DNA from: Mauremys mutica
Taxonomy: Eukaryota; Chordata; Testudines; Geoemydidae
Direction of reading: 5' to 3'
Assembly: GCF_020497125.1 (NCBI RefSeq)
Contig: NC_059081.1
Location: forward strand, 15,719,105 to 15,783,104
DNA length: 64,000 nucleotides
Part shown: in pieces, positions 1-11,849 of the stretch
Position numbering within the stretch: the stretch's first letter is position 1
Layout: each line of letters starts with the position of its first letter
Notes under the pieces: generated by a model
Database searches by the model: none
What the model was told of the DNA's origin: nothing
What the model saw: only the letters and a program-made list of their open reading frames with translations
Made by a program: the position numbers and the translations under genes

Positions 1-270
1 ACAGCTTATTTAGTAAATTATTTTCCAAGGTAAAGCTACTTGCATCACCCTTCCAAAAATGCCTGTAAACAAATCCCTTCTTTCCCCACCATGCACCTGG
101 ATATTAAAGGATCACTTGCAATTTCTATTCCTATTAGCATTGACTTTTCTAATTACTTTTTAAGTCAGACTATTATCTGTGGCAATCCATTGTTTTAAAC
201 ATAACATGTCTTCTTCATATATTACTTTCCTTTTAAATGCTGACAACTTGCTCTTTGAACAAGTGATACT

Positions 271-487
271 CAGGGCCGGCTCCAGGGGTTTTGCCGCCCC
301 AAGCAGTTAAAAAAAAAAAAAAAGCCGCGGTCGCGATCTGCGGCAATTCAGCAGGAGGGTCCTTCGCTCTGAACTGAAGCGAGGGGCCCTCCGCCGAATT
401 GCCGCCGAATAGCTGGCCATGCCGCCCCTCTCCGGAGTGGCCGCCCCAAGCACCTGCTTGCTAAGCTGGTGCCTGGAGCCAGCCCTG
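271..487 (+). mobile_element. Non-autonomous hAT element (CAGGGCCGGCTCCAGG family)
   Basis: The element begins CAGGGCCGGCTCCAGG and ends CCTGGAGCCAGCCCTG, near-perfect terminal inverted repeats. It is flanked by a perfect 8-bp target-site duplication GTGATACT (263-270 and 488-495). An 8-bp duplication with CAGGG termini is the hAT signature. At 217 bp it has no transposase. The interior is GC-rich with 'ttttgccgccccaagca' near the left end and 'gctggtgcctggagcc' at the right, both shared with copies at 41048, 53584 and 54764. Superfamily is certain; subfamily is not. Confidence 0.93.
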
Positions 488-495
488 GTGATACT

Positions 496-1257
496 GTTCT
501 ACTAACAAATTATATCAAAGACAGAAGCCAGGCTTCTCAATTTAGGAAAATAATTTAAAGCATATTCTCCCATTCTGTGTCTTATTTATAAATTCTTTTG
601 AATGAAAGTTGGAGAAAATGTATTTTATCTGGTATCTTTCTCCTCTGGTTAATACTCCAAGTAATATTGCAGCTGACCAGGATACTCAGAAGTGCACTGC
701 ATTTCCATAAATTAAGGGTTATTATAAAAAAGTTACTTTTTTACAATACTGTAAAGCTCTTGAAATTTACATTATGTAGGGGTGATCTTATGTCTCTAGT
801 AATTGCACTCCTTGTCTTACGGCCACCAGACAGACAACAGGTTACTATTGCGGGTATTCATTTCTTATTGCACAACACAGCAAACCATTGCTTCAAATAC
901 AGATACAGTAAATAGACAGTTGAAATTTCTATCTGACCCTGGCCAACTTCATTATATGACTTGACTCCAGTGTGGTTTGTGCAGTCAAGAGAGGAACACA
1001 TCCTATCATCCTGTTTTTACCTCTGTTTGCCACAAACACCATTAAGTGTTTAATGGAGCTTACTTTTCATAGCCGGGAGTGGTTAATGAGTCTCAGCACT
1101 GCATAATTTTTTCAGGAATGGTGATTTGTGTGTGTTTGGGAATAAGGGTATAAAAATCTTTGCATGTAAAGGTTATAAGCCAAAGGCATAAAAGGATATG
1201 CACCTGTAAATCAGGTCCTCCTTTACTGTTTGTTAAGCCCACTGGTTGCATCACATC
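496..1257. other. AT-rich stretch, no recognised feature
   Basis: The stretch has an open frame of about 105 codons at 598-915, but its composition is low-complexity and hydrophobic, with no motif or splice context. I see no gene or clear repeat. Confidence 0.5.
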
Positions 1258-1917
1258 TAAATTAGACTCCAATCTTGCAACTGAACAGACTGCCGCTCCC
1301 ATGCAGAAGATCAATTAAATCAACAGGGCTACATGCAAGGTCAGTAGTCTGCCTGCATGCTGCCAATGGCAGGATTAGGGTGTAGATAGTTAACTCGTTA
1401 GGGCAGGAACCAGGTCTTTCGAGTTGTCCTGTACGACAGCATCCTTGTATGTGTATACAATAACAAACAATAGTGTATTGTGTGGCTAGCAAACCCAGAT
1501 ACTTATGTATAAACGTATATTTGTGTCTTTTTCCTCTTTACACAAAGATGATATGAAGCAACAACACAGGCCTGGGGGGAGGAGGTGTAAATTAGACTCC
1601 AATCTTGCAACTGAACAGACTGCCGCTCCCATGCAGAAGATCAATTAAATCAACAGGGCTACATGCAAGGTCAGTAGTCTGCCTGCATGCTGCCAATGGC
1701 AGGATTAGGGTGTAGATAGTTAACTCGTTAGGGCAGGAACCAGGTCTTTCGAGTTGTCCTGTACGACAGCATCCTTGTATGTGTATACAATAACAAACAA
1801 TAGTGTATTGTGTGGCTAGCAAACCCAGATACTTATGTATAAACGTATATTTGTGTCTTTTTCCTCTTTACACAAAGATGATATGAAGCAACAACACAGG
1901 CCTGGGGGGAGGAGGTG
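1258..1917. repeat. Perfect tandem duplication, 2 x 330 bp
   Basis: Positions 1258-1587 and 1588-1917 are identical wherever I compared them. The unit runs from 'taaattagactccaat' to 'ctggggggaggaggtg', with only one matching base beyond the second copy. Identity implies a very recent segmental tandem duplication, or an assembly duplication. Each copy contains the same old repeat fragment on the minus strand. No coding content is evident; identical 76-codon minus frames in both copies are a by-product. Confidence 0.95.
1385..1455 (-). repeat. Old amniote interspersed repeat fragment (L2/CORE-like)
   Basis: The segment 'ttagggcaggaaccaggtc' followed by 'cctgtacgacagc' resembles the reverse complement of the repeat at 4400-4505 and 45400-45620 (gcacctag, then tgtacaaac, then agggcag on the other strand). 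The fragment is duplicated with its host unit at 1715-1785. The class is uncertain; a LINE or SINE 3' tail is the likeliest source. Confidence 0.45.
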
Positions 1918-2592
1918 TGGTTCTGAAATAATGCTGTTTACTAACTATCCACAACATGCAAGTTGTAGCTACATGTATACACTGCTGTTCTGGCAGATGG
2001 CTTCTCAAACATAAGGAGGCAATGAAGAGTCAGACAATTTAAAGAGATGCTACATACTAGTATTGGTATTATCCCAACCAGTGATATAGCTACTAGCAGC
2101 TGTAGGAAGCAACATTAGTTGAGAGGTCTCAGTCTAGTTTCCAAATAAAAAAATTAGCATTATTGCTGGCAGGCTCAGCAGAAAGATGAAGGATGGGATA
2201 GAAAAGAAGCAGCTCCTTTCTCATCAATTACAGGTGATCCACCCAACGGAAGGTTGAGGCTTGTTGACAAGGGAGCATGTGGAAGCTTTCATTGCCACAT
2301 GCTGTGTTGTACCTATTCTGTGCATAAGAGACTTCAGTCTTCATTAGCACTGAATTCACATAAAAAAAACTTTTGTAAAGTAATCAAGAATATGAAATAT
2401 GCATTGCTACTAAAATGTCACCATCATTTGCTAGTATATAAGTAGTGGTCGTTACAAAGTGCATTTCCTATTTTTCTACCTTCTAACACACAGGTTTTCC
2501 CATAGAGAACAGCAGCCAAACCAATGACCTTCATCTGCTAAAGTCTGATAATTATTTAGAGACCCTGCCACACTGTGATATTTGATATCAGA
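1918..2592. other. Unique-looking AT-rich sequence
   Basis: No gene, recognised repeat or structured motif was seen apart from short A-runs near 2360. Confidence 0.5.
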
Positions 2593-2882
2593 TGCCATAT
2601 GTCTACACTACAGTTACAAATCCACAGCTGGCCCATGACACTGGCCCATGACACTGGCTCGCGGAGCTTGGGTTGCAGGGCTCTTTCATTGCAGAGCTGA
2701 CTTCCAGGCTCCAGCTGGAGCCCAAGCGCTGGGATTCTCCCACCTTGCGGGGTCTTAGAGCCAAGGCTCCAGCCCAAGCCTGGAAATCTACACTGCAATG
2801 AAGCAGCCCTGCAGCTCAAGCCCCACAGGCCCTAGCTGGCACAGGCAAGCCAGAGGTTTCTAATTGCAGTATAGGTGTACCC
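2593..2882 (+). mobile_element. Harbinger-like MITE, family A
   Basis: The left end is 'tatgtctacactacag' and the right end 'ttgcagtataggtgtaccc', imperfect inverted termini of the TCTACACTGCA type. The body contains the phrase 'aggctccagcccaagcc', shared with the copy at 53430-53578. A 13-bp tandem duplication (ggcccatgacact) lies near 2630. The right end abuts TAA at 2883-2885, the typical Harbinger 3-bp target. No coding capacity. The left boundary is approximate. Confidence 0.6.
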
Positions 2883-2885
2883 TAA

Positions 2886-3165
2886 GGTGTACCCATATCG
2901 GCGGGTAGCAATCGATTTCTCGGAGTTCGATATATCGCGTCTCATCTAGACGCAATATATAGAACTCCGAACGCGCTCCCGTCGACTCCGGAACTCCACC
3001 ACCGCGAACGGCAGTGGCGGAGTCGATGGGGGAGCCGCGGACGTCGATCCTGCACCGTGAGGACGGGTAAGTAATTTGAACTAAGGTACTTCGACTTCAG
3101 CTACGCTATTCACGTAGCTGAAGTTGCGTACCTTAGATCGAACCCCCCCCAGTGTAGACCAGGCC
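2886..3165 (+). mobile_element. Harbinger MITE, family B
   Basis: The element runs from 'ggtgtacccatatcggcgg' to 'agtgtagaccaggcc' and is flanked by TAA on both sides (2883-2885, 3166-3168). The last 15 bases are the exact reverse complement of the first 15 bases of the Harbinger transposon at 9062. The interior holds two clear inverted repeats: 'gcgtctcatctagacgc' around 2945 and 'cttcagctacgctattcac' paired with 'gtagctgaag' near 3090-3125. CpG density is far above the surroundings, suggesting a young or little-decayed copy. Confidence 0.85.
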
Positions 3166-3168
3166 TAA

Positions 3169-4068
3169 GTGTTCACATTCTTTTACTGTTTAACCCCAGA
3201 CTCTCTCCTGTACATATTTGTGAACTTAAATATAACATTTTAAAATAGATGCAACTATTATACATTTTAAAATTACGAATGACGTTTTCATTCTTTCCAT
3301 ACTATTAAGTAGCATACCTTGGTTTCTCAACAGCTCAGAGTAATTATTTCTTGTATGTAGCAATGAGCGTATTCAAATTGTACACAGCACTGCATGTGTG
3401 CTTTGCGAGTACCTGGGAATGTAAAATTCAGTCAGAAATTAAAACTCGTCCACATTTTTCTAGCCATAGAAAGTCTTTTTGAAGGAAATAAATGTTTCTT
3501 TTGAAGTTTTTCTACTAGAAAAAAGGAAAGATTTCATTCTGTATTCTTTCTCAAACAAAGACACAATTTTGGGGGGCTGACTTTACGTTCTCCAGCTTCC
3601 CCTTTTCCTTCAAAGAAGAGGGGAGGAAAGGTGATAGTTGAAGGGAAAGGGGGGGGGAAGAAGGGCAGGAATAAAAACCTGGAAAACTAAAAGAAACATA
3701 AACCTTCCAATTTTTGAAAACCAAATTAAAATTTTTGAATGTTGAAAATTATATAAAAAATCTAATTAGTTTTTATTGTTTCTTCAGAGTTTCCATGGAA
3801 ATTATTTTTTAAATCAACTCTATCGAAAGTACTTTCAAAAATACTTATATTTAAATATCGAAATAAACTTAAACTTGATTATAAGTACATTAGGCTAATA
3901 GGTGTCTTTATATATGTATGGAACAGCTCAAAAACTTGATGGAGCAACTTGTTCAGTAGACTAAAAAAAGAAAGTGTCTGTCTTTTAATGGATTCTTCTC
4001 AAAAAAGATGATAGCCTTCCACTGACTTTTGCATATGAAGACTTCCATGCACATGTCAATAGCCAAAT
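3169..4068. other. AT-rich sequence, no recognised feature
   Basis: The only local structure is a purine/pyrimidine-biased patch at 3590-3670 with runs of G. No gene seen. Confidence 0.5.
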
Positions 4069-4076
4069 ATGGGGTG

Positions 4077-4213
4077 CAGGGGTGCTGGAACAATTTGTAC
4101 AGTGGGGGTGCAGAGAGCCATTGATCCAAATTGTAAACCCTGTATATCATGGAAACCACTTCAAGCCCGGAAATGTGGCAGCACTTCCAGTATCCCTAGT
4201 TCCTGCACCTATG
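4077..4213 (+). mobile_element. Tiny hAT element (CAGGGGTGCTGGAAC family)
   Basis: The 137-bp element starts CAGGGGTGCTGGAAC and ends GTTCCTGCACCTATG, which are inverted. The flanks ATGGGGTG (4069-4076) and ATGGAGTG (4214-4221) match at 7 of 8 bases, as expected of an ageing hAT duplication. A second copy with a perfect duplication lies at 45774-45901. No coding capacity. Confidence 0.85.
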
Positions 4214-4399
4214 ATGGAGTGTGAAAATTCCTACTGACTTCAATGGGCTTTGATTGGAATTAAGCACATGGTGAAGCACAAGTAGTTGTCTGTTCTGAAA
4301 CATAAGGAAAAGCGGGGGCCAGGACTCAGAATGACTTACTAATGTAGACCTATAAACTAGTTGTTCCAGTGAGGTTATTAAGTAGTATTAAAAATTAGT

Positions 4400-4505
4400 T
4401 ATTACTTGTACTGAGGTAGCACCTAGCAACCCCAGACATGGACCAGCCCTATTCTGTTAGGTCCTGTATAAACAGAAGAATAAGGATGGCCTGTACAGCA
4501 CCTAG
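4400..4505 (+). repeat. Old amniote interspersed repeat fragment (L2/CORE-like)
   Basis: The order 'tagcacctag', 'catggacca', 'tgtataaacagaa' is that of a widespread amniote repeat also present at 45400-45620 and reversed at 1385-1455 and 46495-46600. Class assignment is from memory and uncertain. Confidence 0.5.
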
Positions 4506-5130
4506 TTTCCGTAGTTTGTGCAACTTATGGAAATAAATGACAAGAGTCTACTTTCCTGAGGCAATAACGCACATTTAGAAGCTGCGTCATCACATTAGCT
4601 TAGAATGTGAGGTGATGCATTGCTACTGTAATGGATATGCCTGTAATTTGAAAATATTGATGACTTCTTGGTCTGAGGATATGCCCTAAGTAGTCTCTAG
4701 AGTAAGGAGGAACACACAAGTGAGGGAGCTAATAGCAGTTATCAACGTAATCCATCTATGCTGTGGTTTTCCAAACATCTTGATTATTTGTGGATGTTTC
4801 AGTCTCTCCCTAATATTATGCAAGTCTTGAATTCTCTCATTGTGTGGCTAATATTACAGAATGAGCATTAACTAGATAGCTATACCCTTACATGTCACTG
4901 CTGGATTTTAGATTTGCAATGAATTTAGCGCTATTTAAAAAAAAAAAAATCAAACCAGTTCAAGCAACTGCCATAGCTTGCAGGATGCTTCTAGGTATGA
5001 CACATGCTCATATATATTATTCTTCTGGACCACCTGCATGTATAACAATAGAACACAGTGACAGACCACTCATTCCAGATAATTGTATTTTGGTACTGGA
5101 ATGAAGACAACAACTTCCAGGAAGTATGAA
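4506..5130. other. Unique-looking sequence
   Basis: No gene or repeat recognised. An A-run of 13 lies at about 4937. Confidence 0.5.
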
Positions 5131-5139
5131 TTGTAGCCG

Positions 5140-5875
5140 AAGTGTTAAAGGTGGGCTTTCACCCCAAGAGTGCCCACTGGCAATCTGTTGCAGAACCAGA
5201 CCTGCATTTCTGCCTCAGTTTCTTCTTATGGGCTATCAATAAGTTCAACGAGGCTTGTATACAGTGAACAGGGCCCCTTCAGGGAGGTAGTTCATTTAAT
5301 CAACAGCCAATGACTTCACTCCAGCATCCCAGCTGCAGGGCCAAGTTAATCTTGTCTGCCCTCACCTGTCTCTCCTCCTCCAGCCAGGCTCTTCACCAGT
5401 AAGGCCCTCTCAACCCAGGACCATCTTTTGGAGGCAAGTCTCCTGCCCTCACCCAGGGCACAGTTCCTTCTCTGGGCCCAGGGCCTCTGAAGAGATCCAG
5501 CAGCTATAGCTCTTCCCTGAAGCAGCTTGTAGTTCCCAACAACCTAGACTTTTTACTCCATCTAGTATGGTCCTTTTGCCGGGGCTGAGCCTCCCCATGG
5601 CTTTGCCTCTCATAGCACTTTTGGGAACTGCTCCCTCCAGAAACATCTTTCCTTGGTCCCCTTTTCTAGTGAGCTCTCTAATCATCATCCCTGAGAAGTC
5701 CCTTTCCTCAGGCACCTCCCTTCTGTCTTCTAAGGCTTTCTGACTGAGCCCTCATAACTCTTTATGAGGACCAGGTGTTCCTTAACTAATTAACTACTAC
5801 CCCGCCACTTAGGTAATTATCTACTAACTAGTGGACCTGAGTTGGCTCATTCTTCTTAGTGGACTCTGTCACAGA
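5140..5875 (-). mobile_element. Possible solo LTR or LTR-like repeat
   Basis: GC content rises relative to both flanks. Read on the minus strand the segment starts TGTGACAGAGTCC (near 5873), a TG-initial start like that of retroviral-type LTRs. No matching CA end or target duplication could be located, and no internal coding region is present. An unclassified repeat or a unique GC-rich block is equally possible. Boundaries are approximate. Confidence 0.3.
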
Positions 5876-8700
5876 TAGGCTGGGTGTCTGACCCTGCCAG
5901 GGGCCAGCTACCCTGTTACACAAAAACTGTATCTTATGGCATAATGAGATAGCAGGTACCTGACTTTCCCTCTTAACTTGTTTCTATTTGTACCACTGCC
6001 CATTGAACATCTCAGAAATTGAACTGGCCTTAGTTACTGAACAAATGGCTGCTGTTTCTCTTTTGTTTGTTTTTAATTTCTTGGAAGATTTAATCTGAGC
6101 ACATTGTTTTCTGAATACAAGTATAAATCTCGCTGAATTACATGGTTTAGGTTTTAATGGGGGGGATAGTTGACATATATGATCATAGTTATACTCTCAA
6201 CTTGTATAACACCTCACTTCTGGAGTTAAGTGTTTTTTAACATTAATTAGTTAAAACAAAAAAAAACCCACATACAGAAGTGTGCAGGCATGAATATTAA
6301 ATCTTGCTAAATATGTCAAGCTGAGTCAAGTTTTCAGCAGTGATGCAAAGCACAAGCAAAGAAAGGGGGTTTATAAAGCATCACCTTGTGTATCAGTATG
6401 CAGAGGATGGTGGGTACTGTAAAAATACAAAAATAGGGGGCTTGGTCATTGCTAAAGTGGGAGGAGTAAAAGGAAGAAAAGGTAAAGCAGAACCATTCTA
6501 CTGTGGATAAACTTGGAAAAAAAGCAGCCTAAACTGATGTTAGCATTAAAACAAGGCAAGAATCCCAGGCTGACAGCATAGATGAGACAAGGAGATGATA
6601 GGAGAGAAGCAGGACCAGGCATTTGCATAAAATGCAACTCTACATGAACTACGGTGATGAAGTTAGCATGCAAAAATACAGGGAGGGCCTGAGAATTGGT
6701 GCATGCGGAGAAATATTGCCACAAAAAAGTGCCCAGGCAAACATGTGGGAGAGAACTATTAAAAAAGTAACTCATCTCATGTACAAAAGACCAGATACAT
6801 GGCAACCATCAGCATGTTTGTCCAGTCGTGTCCAACACAAGTCAAATGTGAATGAAAAAGATTCCCTCAGAACCCTTATCAGACAATTTTGATTTTACTT
6901 GGAAATTACCTAGCATACAAAACGTTTTATTGGGCATATCTTGAGACCTTAAAACAGACTGCAGTGATTATGACACTCAACCATCTTAGCATCAAGTGGG
7001 AAGAGAGGGATACAACTCTTAGTAGGCAGAGAGCTCCAGAATGGTTATCACTGTGATATCCAAGATGGACTAAAATTTAGGAAATAAGAATGTTAAGTTT
7101 CCCTTCACTGCACAGATTAAGACAAAGTTACGATGAGCTACAGAAGCCATCCACTGAGGAGAGAATTCAAGATGCTTTTCGCCTCTGTTCTTTTTTTCAC
7201 GCTACCCCTATGACAAAAGTTGTTTGTTTTCTATATTTTATACTATATCCTGCGTAAAGAGTTTATAGTGGGGTTTTAATGAAAAAAAAGCTGTACTATA
7301 GTATTCTACAGTATACTTAGATTATGGAACTGGCCATTGCATACCGGAATCACATTTGTTGCAATGATTAGAAAGCAGATGGCTACCAAAATTTCTGCAG
7401 TGGAATAGGCTAATTGAGACTCTAAAACTAAAATAAAAAGTTTCTCAAATGTGTTTTGAAAAATGTGTTAACTTTTGCTACATTAAATTACTGAAAGGCA
7501 TTATTTGCTTCATTCATTAACAGAAGTCTTAATTTCAAAAGGCAGCTTTAAGGCAAATCTAGTAAGATGCCCATATATGCAGTACAGTAATTACTTTCAT
7601 TTCACACTGGAAAATGGAAATAATGTCAGTGGATTAATGATCTCAGAGCTTTTCGATATAATTATAAAGTCATTCAAAAGAATCCCCACCATTTAGTTAC
7701 TGAACATTCCCAACTAGAAATCTTGAACAAGAAGTTACCAGATACCCATCTTACTGTTGACTCAGCTTGACATACATAGCAAAATTCAAATTACCAGCTG
7801 TACAAAAAGCAGTTCAGTGTGTACTACAGCAACAAGCATGACAACAGCATGAAAAAAGTTGGAAAAATGAAATATTGACTCTAATGTGATTAAAGTTTTA
7901 ACTTAGTTGAGCTGAGGCACACAAAATATATTATATTCCCTGTGTTGTGCATTAAATCTCTTCTTGATTTATGATATTAGAAACTTTCTAAGTCACACTT
8001 TTTAATGCACACACTCAGTCACAGCTGAATCACTCACTAATGTAATATATTCCCTGATGAGCTGGCCAATTTAATATCCATGCTGATGCCAGAGTCTGAA
8101 CACAATGAGGGCCCCTTCATTGACATTCTAGCTCAATATCTAATAACAATTAGATTTTTTTCCTCGGTATTGTATCTTGTTATTGTCATTCCAACAACAG
8201 ATGCTTTTTTTATAAGCCACTGAATTTACCCAAATTTAAATGTCAGGCAGACCAAGCGAATGCGCAGTCCATGAACCTGCATTAGGGAAAATGTGCTCAC
8301 ATCTGTCTCATTATAAAATATTGTATTTCCATTTCATTTCATTTCAATTCTTAGCATAGTCTCAAGCAATTTTTCAATTTACAAACCAAGTAGCCTCTCT
8401 GAAAAAAGTTAGGTGATTTTTTTCCCTTTGCTGTCTAGGAAAATATACCTTTCATTGGTGTTTTTTTGTTATGGCACCACATTCAATTCCAGCAGAATTC
8501 AGCCTTCACAATTTACTGATGCAGAAATCGCATAGGCAGGCTTTCTAATGGATGCCAGTGCTTAACTCTCAGCATCATGTGTATGAATAACTAGGTTAAC
8601 ATGGTTTTACACAGCTCGTAATTGAATGAGTGGGATTTCACAGGTGAAAAGGAGAGCCCAACCAGGCTCTAAGGCTCTGATCCTACAAGAGACTATGGAT
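5876..8700. other. Unique AT-rich DNA with a possible conserved non-coding block
   Basis: There are no recognised transposons for nearly 3 kb and no gene. The 7840-8600 part has features typical of constrained non-coding DNA: many TAAT/ATTA homeodomain-type cores, few CpG, no repeat-like structure. This is an impression from composition only; alignment would be needed to show conservation. Confidence 0.4.
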
Positions 8701-8797
8701 CACATTTTTAAAAAGGTAATTGGGTATCTAAAAATGCAGACAGGTACCTAGTAGTATTTTCAAAAGGGCCTAGATACTATGGGAGTTATGAACCTAT
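8701..8797 (+). mobile_element. Left half of a palindromic MITE
   Basis: The segment 'ttttaaaaaggtaattggg' with 'gcagacaggtacctagtag' matches the left arm of the palindromic 'tttcaaaggtatttaggcac' family seen complete at 56113-56243. Its right arm lies at 14500-14563, so the copy was split by the insertion in between. Confidence 0.55.
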
Positions 8798-9426
8798 TGT
8801 GACCAACTGAACAAGCCTAATGGAATTAAGATAATCTTTATTAATTAAGTTAAACCTTACTGAATTAGGGTTAATACCTTTGGGATATATTGTATTAAAA
8901 ATGCAATTGTGTGTATGTTATTGTGACATCATATGCCTCTTCTCTAGTATGGAAGGGTGATGTTAGTGTACTTCCTCCATTATTAGCCCTTTAAAGACAC
9001 TCTCTGAGAGAGATGTGAATACACTAGTTCAAACTGGTTTTTCCAAGGACCAGCAGACAAAGGCCTGGTCTACACTAGGACTTTAATTCGAATTTAGCAG
9101 CGTTAATTCGAACTAACCACTCAACCGTCCACACCAGGAAGCCATTTAATTCGAACTAGAGGGCTCTTTAGTTCGAATTTGGTACTCCACCCCGACAGGC
9201 TAGCTCGAATTAGGCTAGGTGTGGATGCAAATCGAACTTAGTAGCTCCGGGAGCTATCCTACAGTGCACCACTCTGTTGATGCTCTGGACAGCAGTCCGA
9301 GCTTGGATTCTCTGACCAGCCACACAGGAAATGACCCGGGAAAATTTGAATTCATTTTCCTGTCTGGGCACTTTGAATCTGACGTCCTGGCTGGACATCG
9401 GGGCGAGCTCCGCAGCACCTGCAACG

Positions 9427-9950
9427 ATGCAGAGCTCTCCAGCAGAGGAGTTCATGTTATCTGTGAATAGAAAGAGGAACCCAGCATAGACTGACTGGGA
9501 ACTCTTCGATCTGATCGGTGTGTGGGGCGAGGAGTCTGTGCTTTCGGAGCTGCGCTCCAAAACAGGGAATGCGAAGACCTACGAGAAGGTCTCCAAAGCC
9601 ATGAGAGACAGAGGATACAGGCAGGATGCAACGCAGCGCCGCGTGAAAATCAAGGACTCCAGACAAGGCTACCAAAAAATCAAAGCGGCAAACGGACGCT
9701 ACGGAGCCTGCCACCACTGCCCCACCAGTGACCGTGGACTCTGACGATGGGACAGTGTCGACGGCCAGTTCCTCGGTGATGTTCGCGGACAGGGAAGATG
9801 AGGAAGGGTTTGTGGAGGACGAGGCAGGCGAGAGCGCTTACAACGCTGGTTTCCCCGACAGCCAGGATCTATTCAGCACCGTCACGGAGATCTCCCAACA
9901 AGCCTCCCCAGCCATTAACCCGGACCCTGAATCAGGGGAAGGAGCAGTCG
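9427..9950 (+). pseudogene. Harbinger Myb/SANT-like protein, first exon, broken
   Basis: In PIF/Harbinger elements this protein binds DNA and helps bring the transposase to the nucleus and to the element ends. The likely start is ATG 9427, opening 'MQSSPAEEF'. In the same frame follows a trihelix/Myb-like domain with the motif LFDLIGVWGEESV and, further on, YEKVSKAMRDRGY and VKIKDSRQGYQKIK. An in-frame TAG at 9487-9489 sits where the family normally has tryptophan (NPA-W-T), so translation is cut after 20 codons. Near 9710-9728 a deletion and frameshift remove the end of the domain; an acidic segment (REDEEGFVEDEAGES) and the motif PDSQDLF continue in another frame. The exon ends at a consensus splice donor, G|GTAAGT, at 9951. 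The C-terminal part is at 11850-12236. Identity is firm; the precise start is inferred. Confidence 0.8.
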
Positions 9951-11849
9951 GTAAGTGCTTTAACCATGTTAACTTTTATTCTTAATATAACAGGAATCTT
10001 AACTGTGTGAAAAGGAGGTCTCTCTAGATATGGGGATAGAACAGAAATCATCCTTGGAGATCTCCACGAAGCTCTCCTTGCGTTAATCGAAAAGCATCAG
10101 CAGGAGGTTCCTGGGGAGAGCTGCCTTATTGGGTGCTCCGTGGTAGCACAGTTTTCCGCGCAAGGCTTTCATGAGGTACTCAGGGAGCACTGCCTCCCCG
10201 AGCACGGCTGCATCGGGCCCTGGTTCGTGCTAGCTTTCACGCAGCATGCGCTCTCTATCTCCTTCAGTGACCCTCCTCAGGGTGATCTCGCTCGGAGACT
10301 CCTGCATCTAATTAGGGTAATTACTGTAATTTTACGCCTGGTCCAAAGTATTTTTAAAAAATCTACAGACAGACGGCATAGCACAGACTCAGCACGCAGC
10401 TGCGTGACGAGCGTAACGGAAAGCCAAAGAATATAATGGACGCTCATGGAGGGAGGGGGGAATGAGGACGCAAGGTATCCCACAGTTCCTGCTGTCTCCG
10501 AAAAGTATTTGCATTCTTGGATGAGCTCCAAATGCTTCTAGGGTCAAACACAGTGTCTGCGGTGGGTCAGGGCATAGTTCGGCAATTTGCGCACACACCC
10601 CACCCACCACCAGAAGTGAAAACAATCCTCTGTTGACTCTTTTACATGTCACCCTATCTTTACTGAATGCTGCAGATAGACGCGATGGTGCAGCACTCAA
10701 CACCAACATCCTTGCTCCCCCCACGCTATGGATGGCTGATGGTACAGAAAGATGGAAATCCGTCCTCATCATCAGCCTATTGGCACATGGGGCAGTGCAA
10801 AAGGGCTGGTAACCATGCCGACTAGCATCAGTAAGGTCGATCAAGGGCGCCTGTCCCTAATTTTTGATGGCAGATGGTGCAATATGGCTGGTAACCGTCC
10901 TCATCATTGCAACAGGGGGCTGAGCTCCATCAGCCCCCACCCTTCATTGTAAATAAAAGATTCAATTGCCCCTGGACTAGCAGAGGGATGATGGGCTCCT
11001 TCATCCACACTCCTTAATGTCCTGCCTGGACTATCATTGCATCTGGAGGCTTCCTTCCACTCATTTCTCACAAACAAGTCACTGTGTCTTATTCCTGCAT
11101 TCTTTATTACTTCATCACACAAGTGGGGGGACAATGGTATGGTAGCCCAGGAAGGCTGGGGTAAGAACGGAATGAACAGGTGGTGTTGTTGCAGGAGCAC
11201 CCCCTGTGAATAGCATACAGCTCATAATTTATGCAGGATCGGACACAGAGCAGCTGTGCTCTCTGGTTCTATGATACACTGGTTCTCTAGTACACTTGCC
11301 CATAATCTAGGCAGGACTGATTCTATTTTTAGATACCAAAAAGGAGGGATTGACTCAGGGAGTCATTCCCAATTTTTGCTTTTGCGCCCCTGGCTGCTCG
11401 CCAGGGGCACTTATGACAGCAGCAAATGGGGCAGTGCAAAAGGACAGGTAACCATGCCCATCTTATTACCATCTTATTACCAATTTATGGTATGGTAGAT
11501 GGTACAATATGGCTGGTAACCATCTCTGCTGTCATGCAAAAGCAAAAGCATGCTGCTGTGTAGCGCTGCTGGCCCGCCTCTGTCAGCGGCATCTAGTACA
11601 CATACGGTGACATACACAAAAGGCAAAACAGTGTCCATGGTTGCCACGCTATGGCGTATGCCAGGGCAAATCTGGGAAAACGGGCTTGAAATGATTGTCT
11701 GCCGTTGCTTTCCCGGAGGAAGGAATGACTGGCGACATTTACCCAGAATCCACCGCGAAAATGATTTCTGCCCCAGCAGGCACAGGGGTCTCAACCCAGA
11801 ATTCACAGAGACAGCCTAGACTCAGTTAATTGTTCGCAAAAATGTATCT
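9951..11849 (+). other. Putative intron and non-coding interior of the Harbinger element
   Basis: The segment lies between the GTAAGT donor and the second Myb-protein block. It contains several related stretches: variants of 'gatggtgcaatatggctgg' near 10870 and 11500 and 'atggggcagtgcaaaagg' near 10787 and 11425. These are degenerate internal repeats. No convincing coding frame was seen. Confidence 0.5.

Noticed and set aside
1262..1822. Two identical 76-codon minus-strand frames
   Set aside because: A single chance frame copied by the tandem duplication.
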